The notes under the pieces are model-generated. The model was given only the letters and a program-made list of their open reading frames with translations. It had not been told where the DNA came from and searched no databases. A stretch of DNA of 64,000 nt from Bimastos eiseni (taxonomy: Eukaryota; Annelida; Clitellata; Crassiclitellata; Lumbricidae). The position numbers were made by a program, and so were the translations under genes. Location of the stretch: the NCBI GenBank assembly GCA_959347315.1, contig OY365808.1, positions 6,227,057-6,291,056 on the forward strand, read 5' to 3'. Of the stretch, positions 33,801-45,772 are shown piece by piece; the first letter of the stretch is position 1, and each line of letters starts with the position of its first letter.

Positions 33801-36800
33801 GTCAAAGACTGTGCTGTGCTGTTGGAGGTGAGGCAGGCAGCTATTACTACAACTAGCTGCTTTAATATATATATATATTCAGTGAATATATATATATATA
33901 TATTCAGTGAATATATATATATATTCACTATGGTACTCGTTATTTGTCTATCCCTATTGGATGGTAGTTTTGTCAGCCTTCTAGCGAGCCATGTTTCTTC
34001 GCTGAATTTGCTCTTACAGCTCAGTTTCATAATTAAGGCAATCCGTACGAAACGATTTCAAGAACGATTTCTACGAATGAAGAAATAACAAGAATTACTT
34101 ATAGGCCTAATTAAGGAAATGTGCATCGATAAAAAATGGCAGATATGAGACAATTTTATTATATTTTTTCAGATTTTCAACATAACCAATGTATTTCGTT
34201 TATGTAGGATGCTGATCTTATTTTGGCTTGGCCTTTCCTTTTAGGTTTTAGCCGGATACGATGATGGACTTGATCCTAGACAACCAATTAACTTAACTGT
34301 TCCAAACTATACTGAACTCGTAAGTAAAATGCAAGCTGAATATAGTTGTGATGAAATCCCATTGTCCGTGTTGTTAATAAAATTACGAGCAAAAGGCCGA
34401 CCACTTATCCCTGCGACCACAGTCATAAAACTGTTTGGACATGGGTGGCGCTATCCTTCTTAGGTATGTACACGTCTCTTAAGTAGCCCCATAAAAACAT
34501 TTCGTAGGATTAGTATTGTAATTATTTATTTATTGTGTTGAAAAAAATCCAAACTTCCATTAGTAGAGAGGGAATATCTGCCATTCCCTCCCTAGAATGT
34601 ATGATCTTGCACTCTGTGTGCAAATTTTGTGCATCATTTTTTGTTAGAAAAATTATTGATCTTAAATGTAAAATTGCTAGATGTGCTGCTAATTTAGTGT
34701 GGAATGACCTGCTGCTTGACTCCGAATTCTCCGGCCCTGCCTTCGATGACATACCGCCTGTCACATTCTTTGAAGTCTTTAATCTTCTCAAAAGCATGGT
34801 TCCTAAATCATCAGCATTGGACTTCATACCTACATCACTCATCGTCTCTTGTTCTGATGTATTCTCTCACCTTATTGCACACTTGGCCAACCTATCTTTT
34901 GCTGAGGGGTGCTTTCCTTCATGCTTCAAATCTGCTTTAGTCACGCCTTTACTTAAAAAACCTGACCTTGACACTAACAATTTGTCTAACTTCAGACCTA
35001 TCTCCAACCTCAATAACATTTCCAAGATACTTGAGCGTCTTTTTCTCATGCGTATCAAGAGACACATTACTTCCTCTCCCAACTTCAGTCCCTACCAGTC
35101 AGCATATCGCGAAGGCTACTCCACTGAAACTGCTCTTGTCTCTACACTGGATTACATCTTCTCATCTATTGACAATGGTAAAGCCTGCCTCTCTGTGTGT
35201 TTTGACCTTAATGCAGCCTTTGACACTGTAGACCACCAGTTACTCCTGGCAAGACTTGCAAAAAGCTTTGGTGTCTCTGGGACTGCCTTACACTGGTTAG
35301 CTTCATATCTGGTTGACCGCAATCAGCAGGTGGGCATTGGATCTGCTCGGTCGGAGCCCACGCTTTGCACTGCTGGAGTGCCACAAGGATCTGTCCTCGG
35401 CCCTTTATTATTTACAGTCTTTACTTCCTTAATCAGTCGTATAGCTAAACATTTTGGAATTCAATTACAACAGTATGCAGATGATACCCAGCTCCATATT
35501 GCTCTGTCACACACTGATCAGTCTGGTAAACTGAAACTGGAAGAATGCCTCTCATCCATATATGCATGGTTCTGTTTCAATGGTTTTGGCCATAAACCCA
35601 GACAAGTCTGAAGCAATTGTATTTGGCTCATGTCAACGCCTGCGTTCTTTCCCTCTGCTCTCTAGCATTGAACTGGCTGGCACTGCTGTGTCGCTTTCAG
35701 ATTCTGTTAAAACACTTGGGGTTACTCTCGACAGCAAGCTCACATTTCGACCTCACATAAGCCTTTGTAAATCTTGTTTTTACCACATCAGGGCAATACG
35801 TCACATAAAGTCGGCTCTAACTCAAAATATGTCTGAAACTATAGCCTACGCTCACTTGTCTCCTCATCTCGCCTCGATTATGCTAATTCACTTTTTGTCG
35901 GTCTCTCAGACCTTGAACTCAACGTATCCAAAATACATTAGCTCGAGTAGTGCCACTTGTCCCACTACGAACATGCTCCTCTGCCCTACTCCACCAGCTG
36001 CATTGGCTCCCTGTTGAATTTAGAATCAAATTTAAGTTAGCTTGTTTGACCTAAAAAATCATCATCACCAGTACACCTAACTATAATCATGCTCTACTAA
36101 CTGCTTACATTCCTCCTCGTTGTTTACGATCATCAAGTACAGGTCTTTTAGTTGAACCACGATGCAGAACAGTTATGGGCTCTCGTGCATTTCATGTCTC
36201 TGCTCCTAGGGAATGGAATCGACTGCCACTCTCTCTTCGTAGCTCAAATTCACTTCCTTCCTTCAAAAAGCGACTCAAAACTCACTATTTCTCTTTGGCT
36301 TTCAAGGATTTGGAAATCTAATTGCATCTTCTCCTGGCGACTGACTATCCACGCCTCAGATTCACATTTAGGTGTGACCTTGTGCGCGTTACAAATTTAA
36401 TAATAATAATAATAATAATATTTTTTCATATAGGCCTAATATGCTATGCCCACCTTCTGACTTCCGTCTAATGACCAGTTCTGAATTCATGCTGGCACCT
36501 GCTCTTTTGCCTCACATATTTGCAGCCTTACATTGTACATTAACTATTTGATTTCTTGACGCCATTGAAAAATGTAGGTTAGAATTACAGCAGGTTTCCT
36601 TCATCCGTCTTCTCCTATTTTGTTTGTTAAAGCTGACTGGAAAGATCATGGGAGTAAGAATAGCCCTCATCAAGGAGGGATTCGAAGGCTGTGAACCTGA
36701 TGTGGCTGATACAGTGATGAATGCTGCAAGTACACTTGGATCCATGGGTGCTGTCGTCGAGGAAATATCATTTTCACCGCACGTCGGTGGTATGTGTACA

Positions 36801-38809
36801 CTACATGGAATCACTGGATAACGCTTATAATCAGTATGAAACATTGATGTTTCTTGCGTATCTGTTGCTACAGCTGAATACTTATCTGAATTTATTCAGT
36901 GACGTTTTTTCACTTTGGTTGTATGTACATAAAATCTTGATTTCTTGCTATTCTGAGTGTTTATATGCATATTCCTTGACAGATATTGCACTTTTATTGT
37001 ACTTTTATTATTTTCGTTGTAATTACTAAACTGTTTTCCATTTGTGCAGTTTTGGCACCGGCCATCTCTATCTTACTGGAAGGAGCCTACGCTGAATACA
37101 CTAACGGTGGTGAGTAGGACCTACTATAACACTAATTAACTCGATGGATTGTAAATACTATTATTTTCACGTTCATTCCTTACATTTATTCTGGTCCATT
37201 GCGACTTGTGGTCTATCATTTATTTTTAGGAAACTGTGACAAGATGAGATAGAATGAGATTAGTATAAAATAGAGCTTTGCTCCTGTATAAGAGGCTCTC
37301 ACCTAGAGACGTTAAATTTCCGGTCTATTCACCTCTAGGGTTTTTTGCCTATAGGGCTTTCACCTTCAGGGGCTTTCACCGGCTCAAAGCTCTAATTTTA
37401 GTTCATCGCAGTCTTTCTCATCTTGTTACAGTTTAATAGTAAAACATGCAAAGTGCTATGATAGAAATTATACAATTGTCATGCCGCTGGTTTTCACATA
37501 TGCACTTATAAATTTGAATAATTGATTTTTAAACTTGAAATATATCCCTATTTAGAGTATAATTAAGTTAATAGATGCTTGGAGAATAATTAAGTTAACA
37601 TGTGTTTAGAGAATAATTGAGTAAACATGTGTTTAGAGAACAATTAACTTAACATAGCCTACTTGTTGCACGGAGCGTGTACAGTTAATTAAGCTGAAAT
37701 CGTTCAATGCGTTCGAGGGAATAAAAAATTGATTACAATTCTTAATACAATTCAACGGATAGCATAAGAATTTTTACCAACGCTCTTCTTGAATTTATGC
37801 TATTTGTTTCCAGAATTAATGTATAGTAGAGTTCATTTTTAATGTTCTCTGTTCAACACCTGTTCGTCTCTTCTCATCATAATGTTATCCAGGATTAGTA
37901 CCGGTCAATAGTAAAGGCTACAAAGACACGTTGATGCATGACTTCCTATTCAACGCTTCCAAGTCGAAAGCCGATTCACTTTCCACCTCAACGAAAAACG
38001 CCATTCTGACTGCATCCTACATTAAGGTATTTCCTTTCTCTTACTTACTCTAGCTATGCTTGAACTACAATGGAGGTTAAGAAGTATGTAAGGCTGTTTG
38101 CCTCCTCATTGTTATTTCACGTAATCTTACTCGGCGTGAAGCATCTTGTACAAGAGACCATGCAAGGTAAAACATAGCGCTTTAGGGCTAGTCGGGATGC
38201 CTGAGCGTATACCTGTCTATAATATATACTTATCGCCTAAAGCGTCGCTGTCTAGTCTATTAGGCACAGTAAATAGGTCTATAATTATTTGCAGTTAGTA
38301 TAGGCCTACGCTAATCTCACAGTATCTGATCCGATCAAATTGATATGAAGCCATTGGCCTCCATATGGAATCGGGTACAAAAAAATCGCTCATGCCCTCC
38401 AGAACTCAGCAAGGACGGGCTTCCACGTACTTCCTTCGTAATCTATGATGTGCAAACCCAAATCTGTTTTTTCTCTTCGTCCTCTCCAGTGTGGGCCGTA
38501 ATCGCACAAAATCTCGCCTTTGCTTTGCTATTGTGCGATATTCCTCTTGGAGTGACCTTCCCCTTTATACGCTCTAAGATTTTGGCCAGAGGTATACCTT
38601 CCTCATCTGCTTGAACACCATTAGTTTCATCGAGGCTTTCACGCTGAGAGCGACTCGTAACTAGCACAATGCATGCTGCAAGAGGCACTCCACAAATTTT
38701 CTTTTGTATACATAATACATTGTACCGAAAAATCAAAACATAATTCCTGCATTGCAATCATTATTTGAACTGCTTGACTAACAGGGTAGGACCTTTTCTG
38801 TTTTGCAGG

Positions 38810-38869
<60 letters not shown>

Positions 38870-40216
38870 TAATAATAATAATAATGATAATAATAAGGTC
38901 GCTTACAGATAGCATAGTTTTCCGCTCCGTTAAACCGTTTTGAGTATTGCAAATATGTTTTTTGTCTGCTGACAGGAAAAGTATGGATGCCATTTTTACG
39001 CCAAAGCTACCAACGTAATGCGCGATTTTGTCAAAGAATACGACACACTATTCGAGAAGTTTGATGTACTGATTATGCCGACGATCAAGTACAAAGCTCC
39101 AAAGCAGCCAAAAGCAAGTCTATCAGTCTCAGGTAATACGTGTAGGCCTATATACTATTTACGTTTAGATAAAAACAACGGTTTGAGCAACAAAACACGC
39201 AAAAGTCTGAATCTCGATTTCTGTATAGCGTACTCTTTTTATTAGGTCTTCCCCTTTGGTATAAATCCTACACAAATAAATCATTCGTTTGTGATATTTT
39301 ATATATTTGGGTGTGCATGTGTGTGCGTATTTTTGTGTGTAAATGGGTGTGTGGATGTGTGTGTATAAATGGGTGTGTGGACGTGTGTGTGTGTGTGTAA
39401 ATGGGTGTGTGGATGTGTGTACTGTGTCGCTGCTAGGCAAACTTTGTCCATTTACGTTGTCAGACGCTCTTGTCCCCAATGAAGTTGTACACAAACCTTT
39501 GTACATATGGGAGCCCAGTATTTCGGCCGTCTGCACTGCAGTCTTCGCCAAAGATTTCGAAATCGTTGCTCTTAGCGGCGGTGGACCAGACAAACACGCT
39601 TTCAAACGGAAACCGATGAACCAATTTAGCAGAGGCCATTTATGAGAAAATACATTAAATGCGCGATAAAACTCTAGGCCTATATGTTATGTATAAGGCC
39701 TACATCTCAGTGCGCAAAAAAGTATTTGTTGAAGATAGACTGCACATGTTTTTAGTTTACGCAGACTAAATACAGTTCTACTATTGTTTAGATATGTAGC
39801 GATAATGATTATGGTCTAATCGCCTTGAATCATCACCCGCTTTCCTCGCAGTAACATTATTGAGACTTGCATACAATCCATATATCTATTGCTATCGATA
39901 GAGTCTTGTGACGGTTTACATGACCGATTTCTATCCTCTTTGACAAAACAAAATCATGATCTCTCAAATCTATCACTCGACTTCAAATTTCTGATATTCT
40001 TTTTGTCTTTTCGTCCATACAGAGTTTCTTGATCTACATTTGGCAATGATTGACAACACCCTTCCGTACAACGCCACAGGTCATCCAGCGATCAGCATCA
40101 ACGCAGGATTCTCGGAGGGTCTTCCGGTTGGGATGATGGTCGTCGGTAAATGCTTCGACGATGCCACTGTACTCAACGTGGCTTATGCATTCGAACAAAA
40201 ACGAGATGCACAATAA
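30716..40216 (+). CDS. Amidase gene B (amidase-signature family, complete, 11 exons)
   Basis: Predicted 507-aa amidase, paralogue of gene A. Coding exons: 30716-30821, 31434-31560, 32313-32485, 33056-33195, 33627-33827, 34245-34319, 36633-36789, 37050-37109, 37893-38026, 38976-39132, 40023-40216. Splice phases are the same as A, and every exon length is the same except exon 8 (60 versus 54). Triad Lys100 (AVKDSI), Ser175 (GGSSSG) and Ser199 (DTGGS) are intact, as are [24 protein letters not shown] and the GHPAIS / FDDATVL C-terminal blocks. The start could also be the ATG at 30713; 30716 matches A and C. Intron 6 holds a truncated LINE in the same orientation. No frameshift or internal stop was found. 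Expected to hydrolyse small amides in the cytosol. Confidence 0.9.
31434..31560 (+). CDS. Gene B exon 2
   Basis: Residues 36-77 ([20 protein letters not shown]). The acceptor TATTGACGTATAG is AT-rich. Donor GTAAGT after the split Trp codon. Confidence 0.87.
32313..32485 (+). CDS. Gene B exon 3 (catalytic Lys)
   Basis: Residues 78-135, with Lys100 in [10 protein letters not shown]. Acceptor TTCAATTTCAG, donor GTAAGC. Confidence 0.9.
33056..33195 (+). CDS. Gene B exon 4 (cis-Ser)
   Basis: Residues 136-182, [14 protein letters not shown] through [10 protein letters not shown] with Ser175. Acceptor ATGTTTTCAG, donor GTAAGC. Confidence 0.9.
33627..33827 (+). CDS. Gene B exon 5 (nucleophilic Ser)
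   Basis: Residues 183-249, [18 protein letters not shown] with Ser199, then [14 protein letters not shown]. Acceptor CATGTATCAG, donor GTGAGG. Confidence 0.9.
33862..33931. repeat. (TA)n runs separated by TTCAGTGAA
   Basis: Three ATATAT tracts separated by TTCAGTGAATATAT, forming a short palindromic minisatellite directly after gene B exon 5. Confidence 0.8.
34245..34319 (+). CDS. Gene B exon 6
   Basis: Residues 250-274 ([14 protein letters not shown]). The intron after it, 34320-36632, contains the LINE insertion. Confidence 0.87.
34535..36422 (+). mobile_element. 5'-truncated CR1/L2-type LINE in gene B intron 6
   Basis: Open frame 34535-35611 encodes a reverse transcriptase: [66 protein letters not shown] and the catalytic QYADDTQLH, in the order of CR1/L2-clade enzymes. 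A frameshift near 35590 moves the thumb region ([12 protein letters not shown]) to another frame. Further indels beyond about 35870 break the C-terminus, which still shows the ending [19 protein letters not shown] near 36248-36302. The copy ends in a (TAA)n run at about 36398-36421. The endonuclease domain is missing, so it is a dead 5' truncation in sense orientation within the intron. Confidence 0.85.
36633..36789 (+). CDS. Gene B exon 7
   Basis: Residues 275-326 ([19 protein letters not shown] and onward). The acceptor TTTTGTTTGTTAAAG lies only about 210 bases after the end of the LINE. Confidence 0.87.
37050..37109 (+). CDS. Gene B exon 8
   Basis: Residues 327-346 ([20 protein letters not shown]). 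Two codons longer than in gene A. Acceptor TTTGTGCAG, donor GTGAGT. Confidence 0.85.
37893..38026 (+). CDS. Gene B exon 9
   Basis: Residues 347-391 ([15 protein letters not shown] and onward). Acceptor GTTATCCAG, donor GTATTT. Confidence 0.86.
38815..38896. repeat. (TAA)n microsatellite
   Basis: ATAATAATA array with one AAC and one GAT interruption, about 80 bases upstream of gene B exon 10. Frames across it are poly-Tyr/Ile artefacts. Confidence 0.9.
38976..39132 (+). CDS. Gene B exon 10
   Basis: Residues 392-443 ([13 protein letters not shown], then [17 protein letters not shown]). Acceptor CTGCTGACAG, donor GTAATA. Confidence 0.88.
39308..39422. repeat. GT-rich minisatellite in gene B intron 10
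   Basis: Units of the type AAATGGGTGTGTGGATGTGTGTG repeated about three times. Confidence 0.8.
40023..40216 (+). CDS. Gene B exon 11 and stop
   Basis: Residues 444-507 and [23 protein letters not shown], then [15 protein letters not shown]. Acceptor CGTCCATACAG. Confidence 0.9.
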
Positions 40217-40217
40217 C

Positions 40218-40223
40218 AATAAA
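40218..40223 (+). terminator. AATAAA immediately after the gene B stop
   Basis: AATAAA lies one base after the TAA stop codon (40214-40216). If used, it would give a 3' UTR of only about 20-40 bases. Gene A lacks it at the same place. Confidence 0.35.
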
Positions 40224-43200
40224 AACTACAATTTGGCTCTATTGTTTCAACACTTGGCCGTATACACAACATTAGTGGTTTCTGCTTTCTCATTTTCATC
40301 AGTGACAATGTACACTATTGTGGGATGTTTTGCCCTCGACATTTCAGCATACAACTGTCCATTTGAAAATCCAATCCCAATTGCAATTGCAACAGACAAC
40401 AGTACATCTCATACGTCTAGTCTTAATACTCCAAGTGCTATCTAAATGCAGAGGATAAAGCAACGCAAAGTCATTCTGCAACGAATCGGAATTAAGCTTC
40501 GTGATAACTTCAAATGAAATGCCACGTGACCACAGGAAGCACTACGTCAAACACTACTCGTCATCACTAAAGCAGGCCTATGTGATGTAAATTTTAGGTC
40601 TATTTTTGTCTGTTGAGTGTTGACGTCGGTGCCGAACTGAGCATAATTGTTGATAATAGCAGGCAAACTAGACTAATAATTACGAATACCTCGATGTAAA
40701 CTTGTAGGCCTTCTGACGTCGCGTGGGCATAACTATCTTACCTAAGTTACTAAATGCAACGTGTCTTATAAGTTATACCGCATGAATCAATAACTGACTC
40801 GCCGAAGCATCTAAGTAGCAGATGTGCCGCCCCATGTACCCCTCTGCTACTGGTTTCTCGTCAGCATAGCGCATCTAGTAAACGGCGTAGACCTCGCTAG
40901 TCCTGTATGCTTGTTCACCGATTTCCGTAATAATGTCTTCGTATCTGTCTAGGTGTGTCCGCGTATGCCCATGTGTTCCTACGGTCCTCTGTCACGTCTA
41001 TCTACGTGTCCTTGCCTGCCATTGCGAAGTCTACTTTCCCACGGCCCTCTGGGGCATTTCATTCCACGATCGCATATGCTTGATCTCCGGACTCTGGCCT
41101 GTGGGTTAATCGGTCACTTTGCCCCTTTTCTTAGTATCAGCTGGTATCTAGGTTAAGTAACTGACGGTTCGGCTGTAGTCAAATCAGCGGTCAATGTTGC
41201 CACTGATTTGTAACTAGTTTGCCCATAGGCCTATAGCCTCAATACCTGTCAATGTGTCTCTTTAACACTTACTGCAGCAATGCAGACATAGGTCTACCTG
41301 ATCTATCTATCGCTGCATCCAAGTTTGACGGCTTTCGCCGCATCACCGACGATAAACTTCGTCGGATCCTCAGCTGCTCGAACCAGAAATCCTGCGAACT
41401 TACACAGAGGTGCACGACGCACAGCCTACGCTCCCACTGAGCGTAGCTGGGCCGCTGCTAAATGCTGACTGGTGTGGGCACGCTGTAGGCCTAAGGACAA
41501 GCCTGCTTTCTCAGCTTCGAGTGAACTAAATCGGCTGTGGTTATAAAACAGCCTCCCGAGACCAAACATGTTCATATAAGACGACAGCTTTGAAACATAA
41601 ATACACGAAAATACACTAATTGATTTTGCAGTCGGCTTCTCGTTGATACTTGATAGTGGTATGTAGTTTTTTTTGTATTTGACCAAATAATATAATGTAA
41701 GCCTAGTATGAGGTAGCCTACTCGTCTCATAAACTGCTGAATGTGTATAAATAAGTTACTTTAGAACTCAAGCCTGATCAACATTTAAGCAGAAAAATAC
41801 CAAGGCCGCATGAATTGCATTGAGTCTCTCGTGTACAGAAAATGCGTTATTTTAAACGAGAATTTATTTGATGCCTAGACCGACCGAATGCCTTTCTACA
41901 TCGAATGAAATGTAAGAAGATTTCATGATGCAAGACTGTAGACATCCTGCATAGCTTTAGCACTAGCAGTGGAAATTCAAAGGTAGCTCCTAACAACTTG
42001 CTTGAGTCCTCAGGAATAAATTTGGTTTTAAATAGATACAAAGGTTGGCCACTGAATGGCCCTGAATATTTGCAAAGACAGCAAAGAGCATTTGCACAGC
42101 AGGAGCAGAAGTTGAACTGTTAAAAAATAAACGAGAAACATAGTTTCTTCAGTATGCGAATGGCAATTAAATAGTAACTTAATGAGGTGTACGTCTGTCG
42201 AATTGTGCACCAGGTGGAGTTGTATAAAGAGTGAAAATAGGCGAGATAATAACATCAGATGCTGAATGATCTCATCACTTCTTAAATGAAACGTTGTCGA
42301 TTTAAGTTTCTTATGAATGTGTTCGAGAACGAAACACAGAAGCCAACCAACGGAGAGCGGACGGCATTTGAGAACACAAAGCATTATTTGAGGCATTTAC
42401 AAAAAGTGTCATGGTCCACGGCATCAAGGATAACTGACAGAAAGAACAAGATAAGAATCTATTCTTTATCTAAGAAATATTCATTATATCACGAACAGAT
42501 AAGTAAGTTTTATTTGAATTGCATCACCTTTGCGATTGGCCAATTGCAAAGAAAGCTACAGGGTTTGAGACGATAAATGACAGATACTTATAATTGTGAT
42601 CGACAACTTATTTTTCTTGGAAATGAAGTGCAGAATATAAACTTGACAGTGACTTTATAAATCTTATGGAGATATGGTTGGCATTTGAGAAGTGGATCGA
42701 TCAAAGCTTGGGAATGACAGGAAGATAAACAACGCGTAGAGAGGAAGAAAGGAGTTTGCAGCAGAAAATATGACAGAGGACAATGATTCAAAAGCATTCA
42801 TTGAGGACAGAGGCTGCAATGAAGTCAACAGCCTACTTATTGCTGGAAGATACTTAGTGAACTCCAGACAGTGTTTACCGCACCAGCCAGGTCTTGGGTT
42901 AACCACGATTTCAACCAGAGATTTTTAAATTTCAAAAATTCATTTGAGTTTAAATCAATAACGAACAATAGAAGGCTGACGGCGGTTAGTAAAGTTACAT
43001 ACATGGATACATGGTTAGTAAAGTTAAATTAGATCGATGTCTCTCCATGAGATAAAAGTTCCGGAAACAAACTTAATTTCATAAGAATGAACTTAGGGGG
43101 CCTATTATACAAATCTGGATGAAGATTGTGATTTCTTAAAGCCAATTAATGCACACCCGACGACTCGACAGCCTGTTCTTTTCGGTCACGGTTGGGTAGA

Positions 43201-43475
43201 TATCTTAAAGCGGCGCTATATCAAGTCTTTTTGACTGATTGATTGTAACCTATTGCTGACCAGGTAAAAGACAGATAAGACAGTCTCATCTCGAGTCATT
43301 GATAGATTTTTTAATTTTCGACTGTAGTCTTAGTGAACCAAACAGTCGTCAAAGTGCCTCAGACAAAAATTCTGTACCCGCAAATGAATGACGTGTGTAA
43401 CTTAATTTAATGACTTGGTACATTGCATGGGCGTCTGCCCTTAATAGGCTTCATCCCGTCTAAACAGCTCGGTAT

Positions 43476-43479
<4 letters not shown>

Positions 43480-43548
<69 letters not shown>
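43480..43548. repeat. (TA)n microsatellite
   Basis: About 34 uninterrupted TA units. Confidence 0.95.
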
Positions 43549-43551
<3 letters not shown>

Positions 43552-44389
43552 TAACGGAAAGCGGATAAAAAGATGCAACGATGAATAGTAAGATGTGGTT
43601 CAATGGAAGAAACCTAAATGGTCCTCGGCCCCGCTAGCCAGTGCCCCCCTCCCAAGTAACTGGAGTGGTTATAGACATATATGGCGGATAAACAGTTTTA
43701 CGAAGTCCTTAATCGAGAGCGAGCAGACTGAGCGAAACGGAATACTCAGAGGAAGTGTTGCAAAAGGGCGGGAAAGTAACTGGTGAACTTGTTTACCAAA
43801 AACAGTTCAGTTGATATATTACTAACCACAGATGACTATAATTTATTTTTATTATAGCCTATGATCTTGTAGAAAACTTATAAATGAGCAAAGAATGATT
43901 AGTTGAGAGAGGTTTAGAATTCTACAAAGCAAACACGATATTTTCCACAATAATTTTTTATATTACTGCCCGTCAGACGACTACTTATGCCAATTCAACA
44001 GAAACCTACATGATCAACATAATTATAAGTGGGTAACTTAATGGCTTGAAGAAACATTCCGACATAGCAATGAATATCGCCAGCCAATCACAATCAAGTA
44101 AACAAAACCGATATCTGCTATCTCTGCATCGTGGAAACTAACTTCACAAGCCCATAATTCTCATGGCAAGTTTCCCAGGGCATTGAACTTTCGGTCTGGA
44201 TCAGTAAATGACAGTCAATTAAGAAAAGTCTCCGCCGAGTCTGTGAATCTCAGGTTTAACTGGCTGCGGAATCTTTTGTCGTCCATTATATTTATATACA
44301 CGGCGAACGGATAAAAAAAGCGAAGCTATGGAAATACGGTAATAATTTTTCAAACAAGTTATACATTTTAAATCAAATATGGCAAAACT

Positions 44390-44800
44390 TCAGTTTAAGG
44401 ATCTTCATGAAGCGCATATTTATCATTTATTAGTTATAATGCGTGTTAAGAATGTGATCATTTGGCCTCAACACATGCGACCAAGATGCGCTCACCATTC
44501 AGCAATTGCTGCATCGATTACAACTTTATCAAATTCGTCCCATGTGCAAAACGTTTGTCCATAAAATAAGGGTGGTGCTGCAAGAGAAAAATTACAAGAC
44601 AAAGGTACGCGACGTCTGAGGACTGCGTCAACCTATTATTTACATGGGACGACTTTGAGCAAGTTATAATCGATGCAGCAATGACTGAATGGCGAGCGCG
44701 TCTTGGTGCCTGTGTTGAAACCGAATGAGGACATTTGTAACACACATTATAACTCATAAATATTAAATATGCGCTTCATAAATGATCAAACTGACGTTTT
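44390..44800. pseudogene. Mariner-like transposase tail duplicated in inverted orientation
   Basis: On the + strand, 44575-44735 reads with frame breaks as VVLQEKNYKTKVRDV, then TWDDFEQVIIDAAMTEWRAR. This is the order of a Tc1/mariner-type transposase C-terminus (LQEKVYKT.VRDVEDL, then a W-x-x-L-D-x-x-x-ID-A-x-x-x-WR-x-RL segment). On the - strand, 44546 to 44395 carries a second, more decayed copy of the same tail and its 3' flank (WDEFDKVVIDAAIAEW, then a stop). The arms are about 150 bases and face away from each other. Both are broken. Confidence 0.55.
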
Positions 44801-45429
44801 TTCATATTTTATTAAAATGCACACATCATTAGGCAAATTATTACAGTTTTTCTAGAGATACGCTTTTTTTCTTTTCATCGTGTAGTACATCTATTCATCT
44901 GTCCTGAATTTCACCCAGCTGACTCTCTCCATCCTCCGCCCTATCCAAATCTCGAAGGTCTGCAACCTTTTGATGTCTTCCTTCCTCGTGGTTTATGTGT
45001 CCGGCCAGTATAGAACCGACACGACTACTCGTAATTGGGCTAATCGGTTATTATCGGTATCGGTAGCAATAATCGGCGCCAATGTTAAAGAATTAGTTTC
45101 TTTGTTTTGGCGGCTCGCCACTAGCCATGTGGCAGATAAATTTAATACTGTCATGAACTGGTTCGTCTACTTAGCAGCTAAGAATGCCCGGACAACGAAA
45201 ATAGTAAAATAAATAAATTTTTTATTTCGCAACTATTGTTACAAGCAGAAAAAGAGCAAAAGTATCAATATTGCGACATATAAACTTAGTGTAGGCCTAC
45301 CACTAACTATTTTTAGTAGATAACATAAAATGACTGCTCGTTAGATATGAATTCCGATGTTGACTCTACGCAAAAGACTAATTTTATTTGATTGTATATC
45401 ATCAGCTTTCTTCCTTCATTTGAGTCATA

Positions 45430-45535
45430 ATGTATCGCTCACCGGCTGTAGCCCCACCGACCTTGGATGAACTGCAGTCGCTGGCAGCAAGGCATCACTT
45501 CAACATCAGCAACGATGACATGGTTCAAATCAAAG
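45430..45535 (+). CDS. Gene C exon 1
   Basis: Residues 1-35 ([20 protein letters not shown] and onward). Donor GTAGGA. The upstream TCTACGCAA(AA)GACT is shared with gene B. Confidence 0.87.
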
Positions 45536-45723
45536 GTAGGAGAAGATATCAACGAATTCCTATTCCTTACGAACAAAGACTCAATGCAAATCTGCAATTC
45601 ATAATTAAAGTATTACATTCAAGACTACTACTTACTTGTCCTCAAAATGAATAATCTTCAATTGTAAAACTCACAGATATTAAGCATGGTACATAAGTTG
45701 CTCTGGTTTCGTATCATCATTGC

Positions 45724-45772
<49 letters not shown>

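Larger units (their letters stand above)
40224..45429. other. Spacer between amidase genes B and C
   Basis: No gene recognised. Contains a long (TA)n run at about 43480-43548 and the inverted mariner-like remnant at 44390-44800. Several short open frames (for example 42286-42576) show no recognisable motif. I see nothing else to name. Confidence 0.55.

Noticed and set aside
39343..39645. 100-codon frame in gene B intron 10
   Set aside because: Its start lies in a GT minisatellite and the rest shows no family I recognise; possibly an old repeat fragment.
15602..45430. A regular repeat unit of about 15 kb for the amidase array
   Set aside because: Start-to-start distances (15.1 and 14.7 kb) are similar by chance: introns differ in size and content between copies, and gene C's own length is dominated by a later retroelement.
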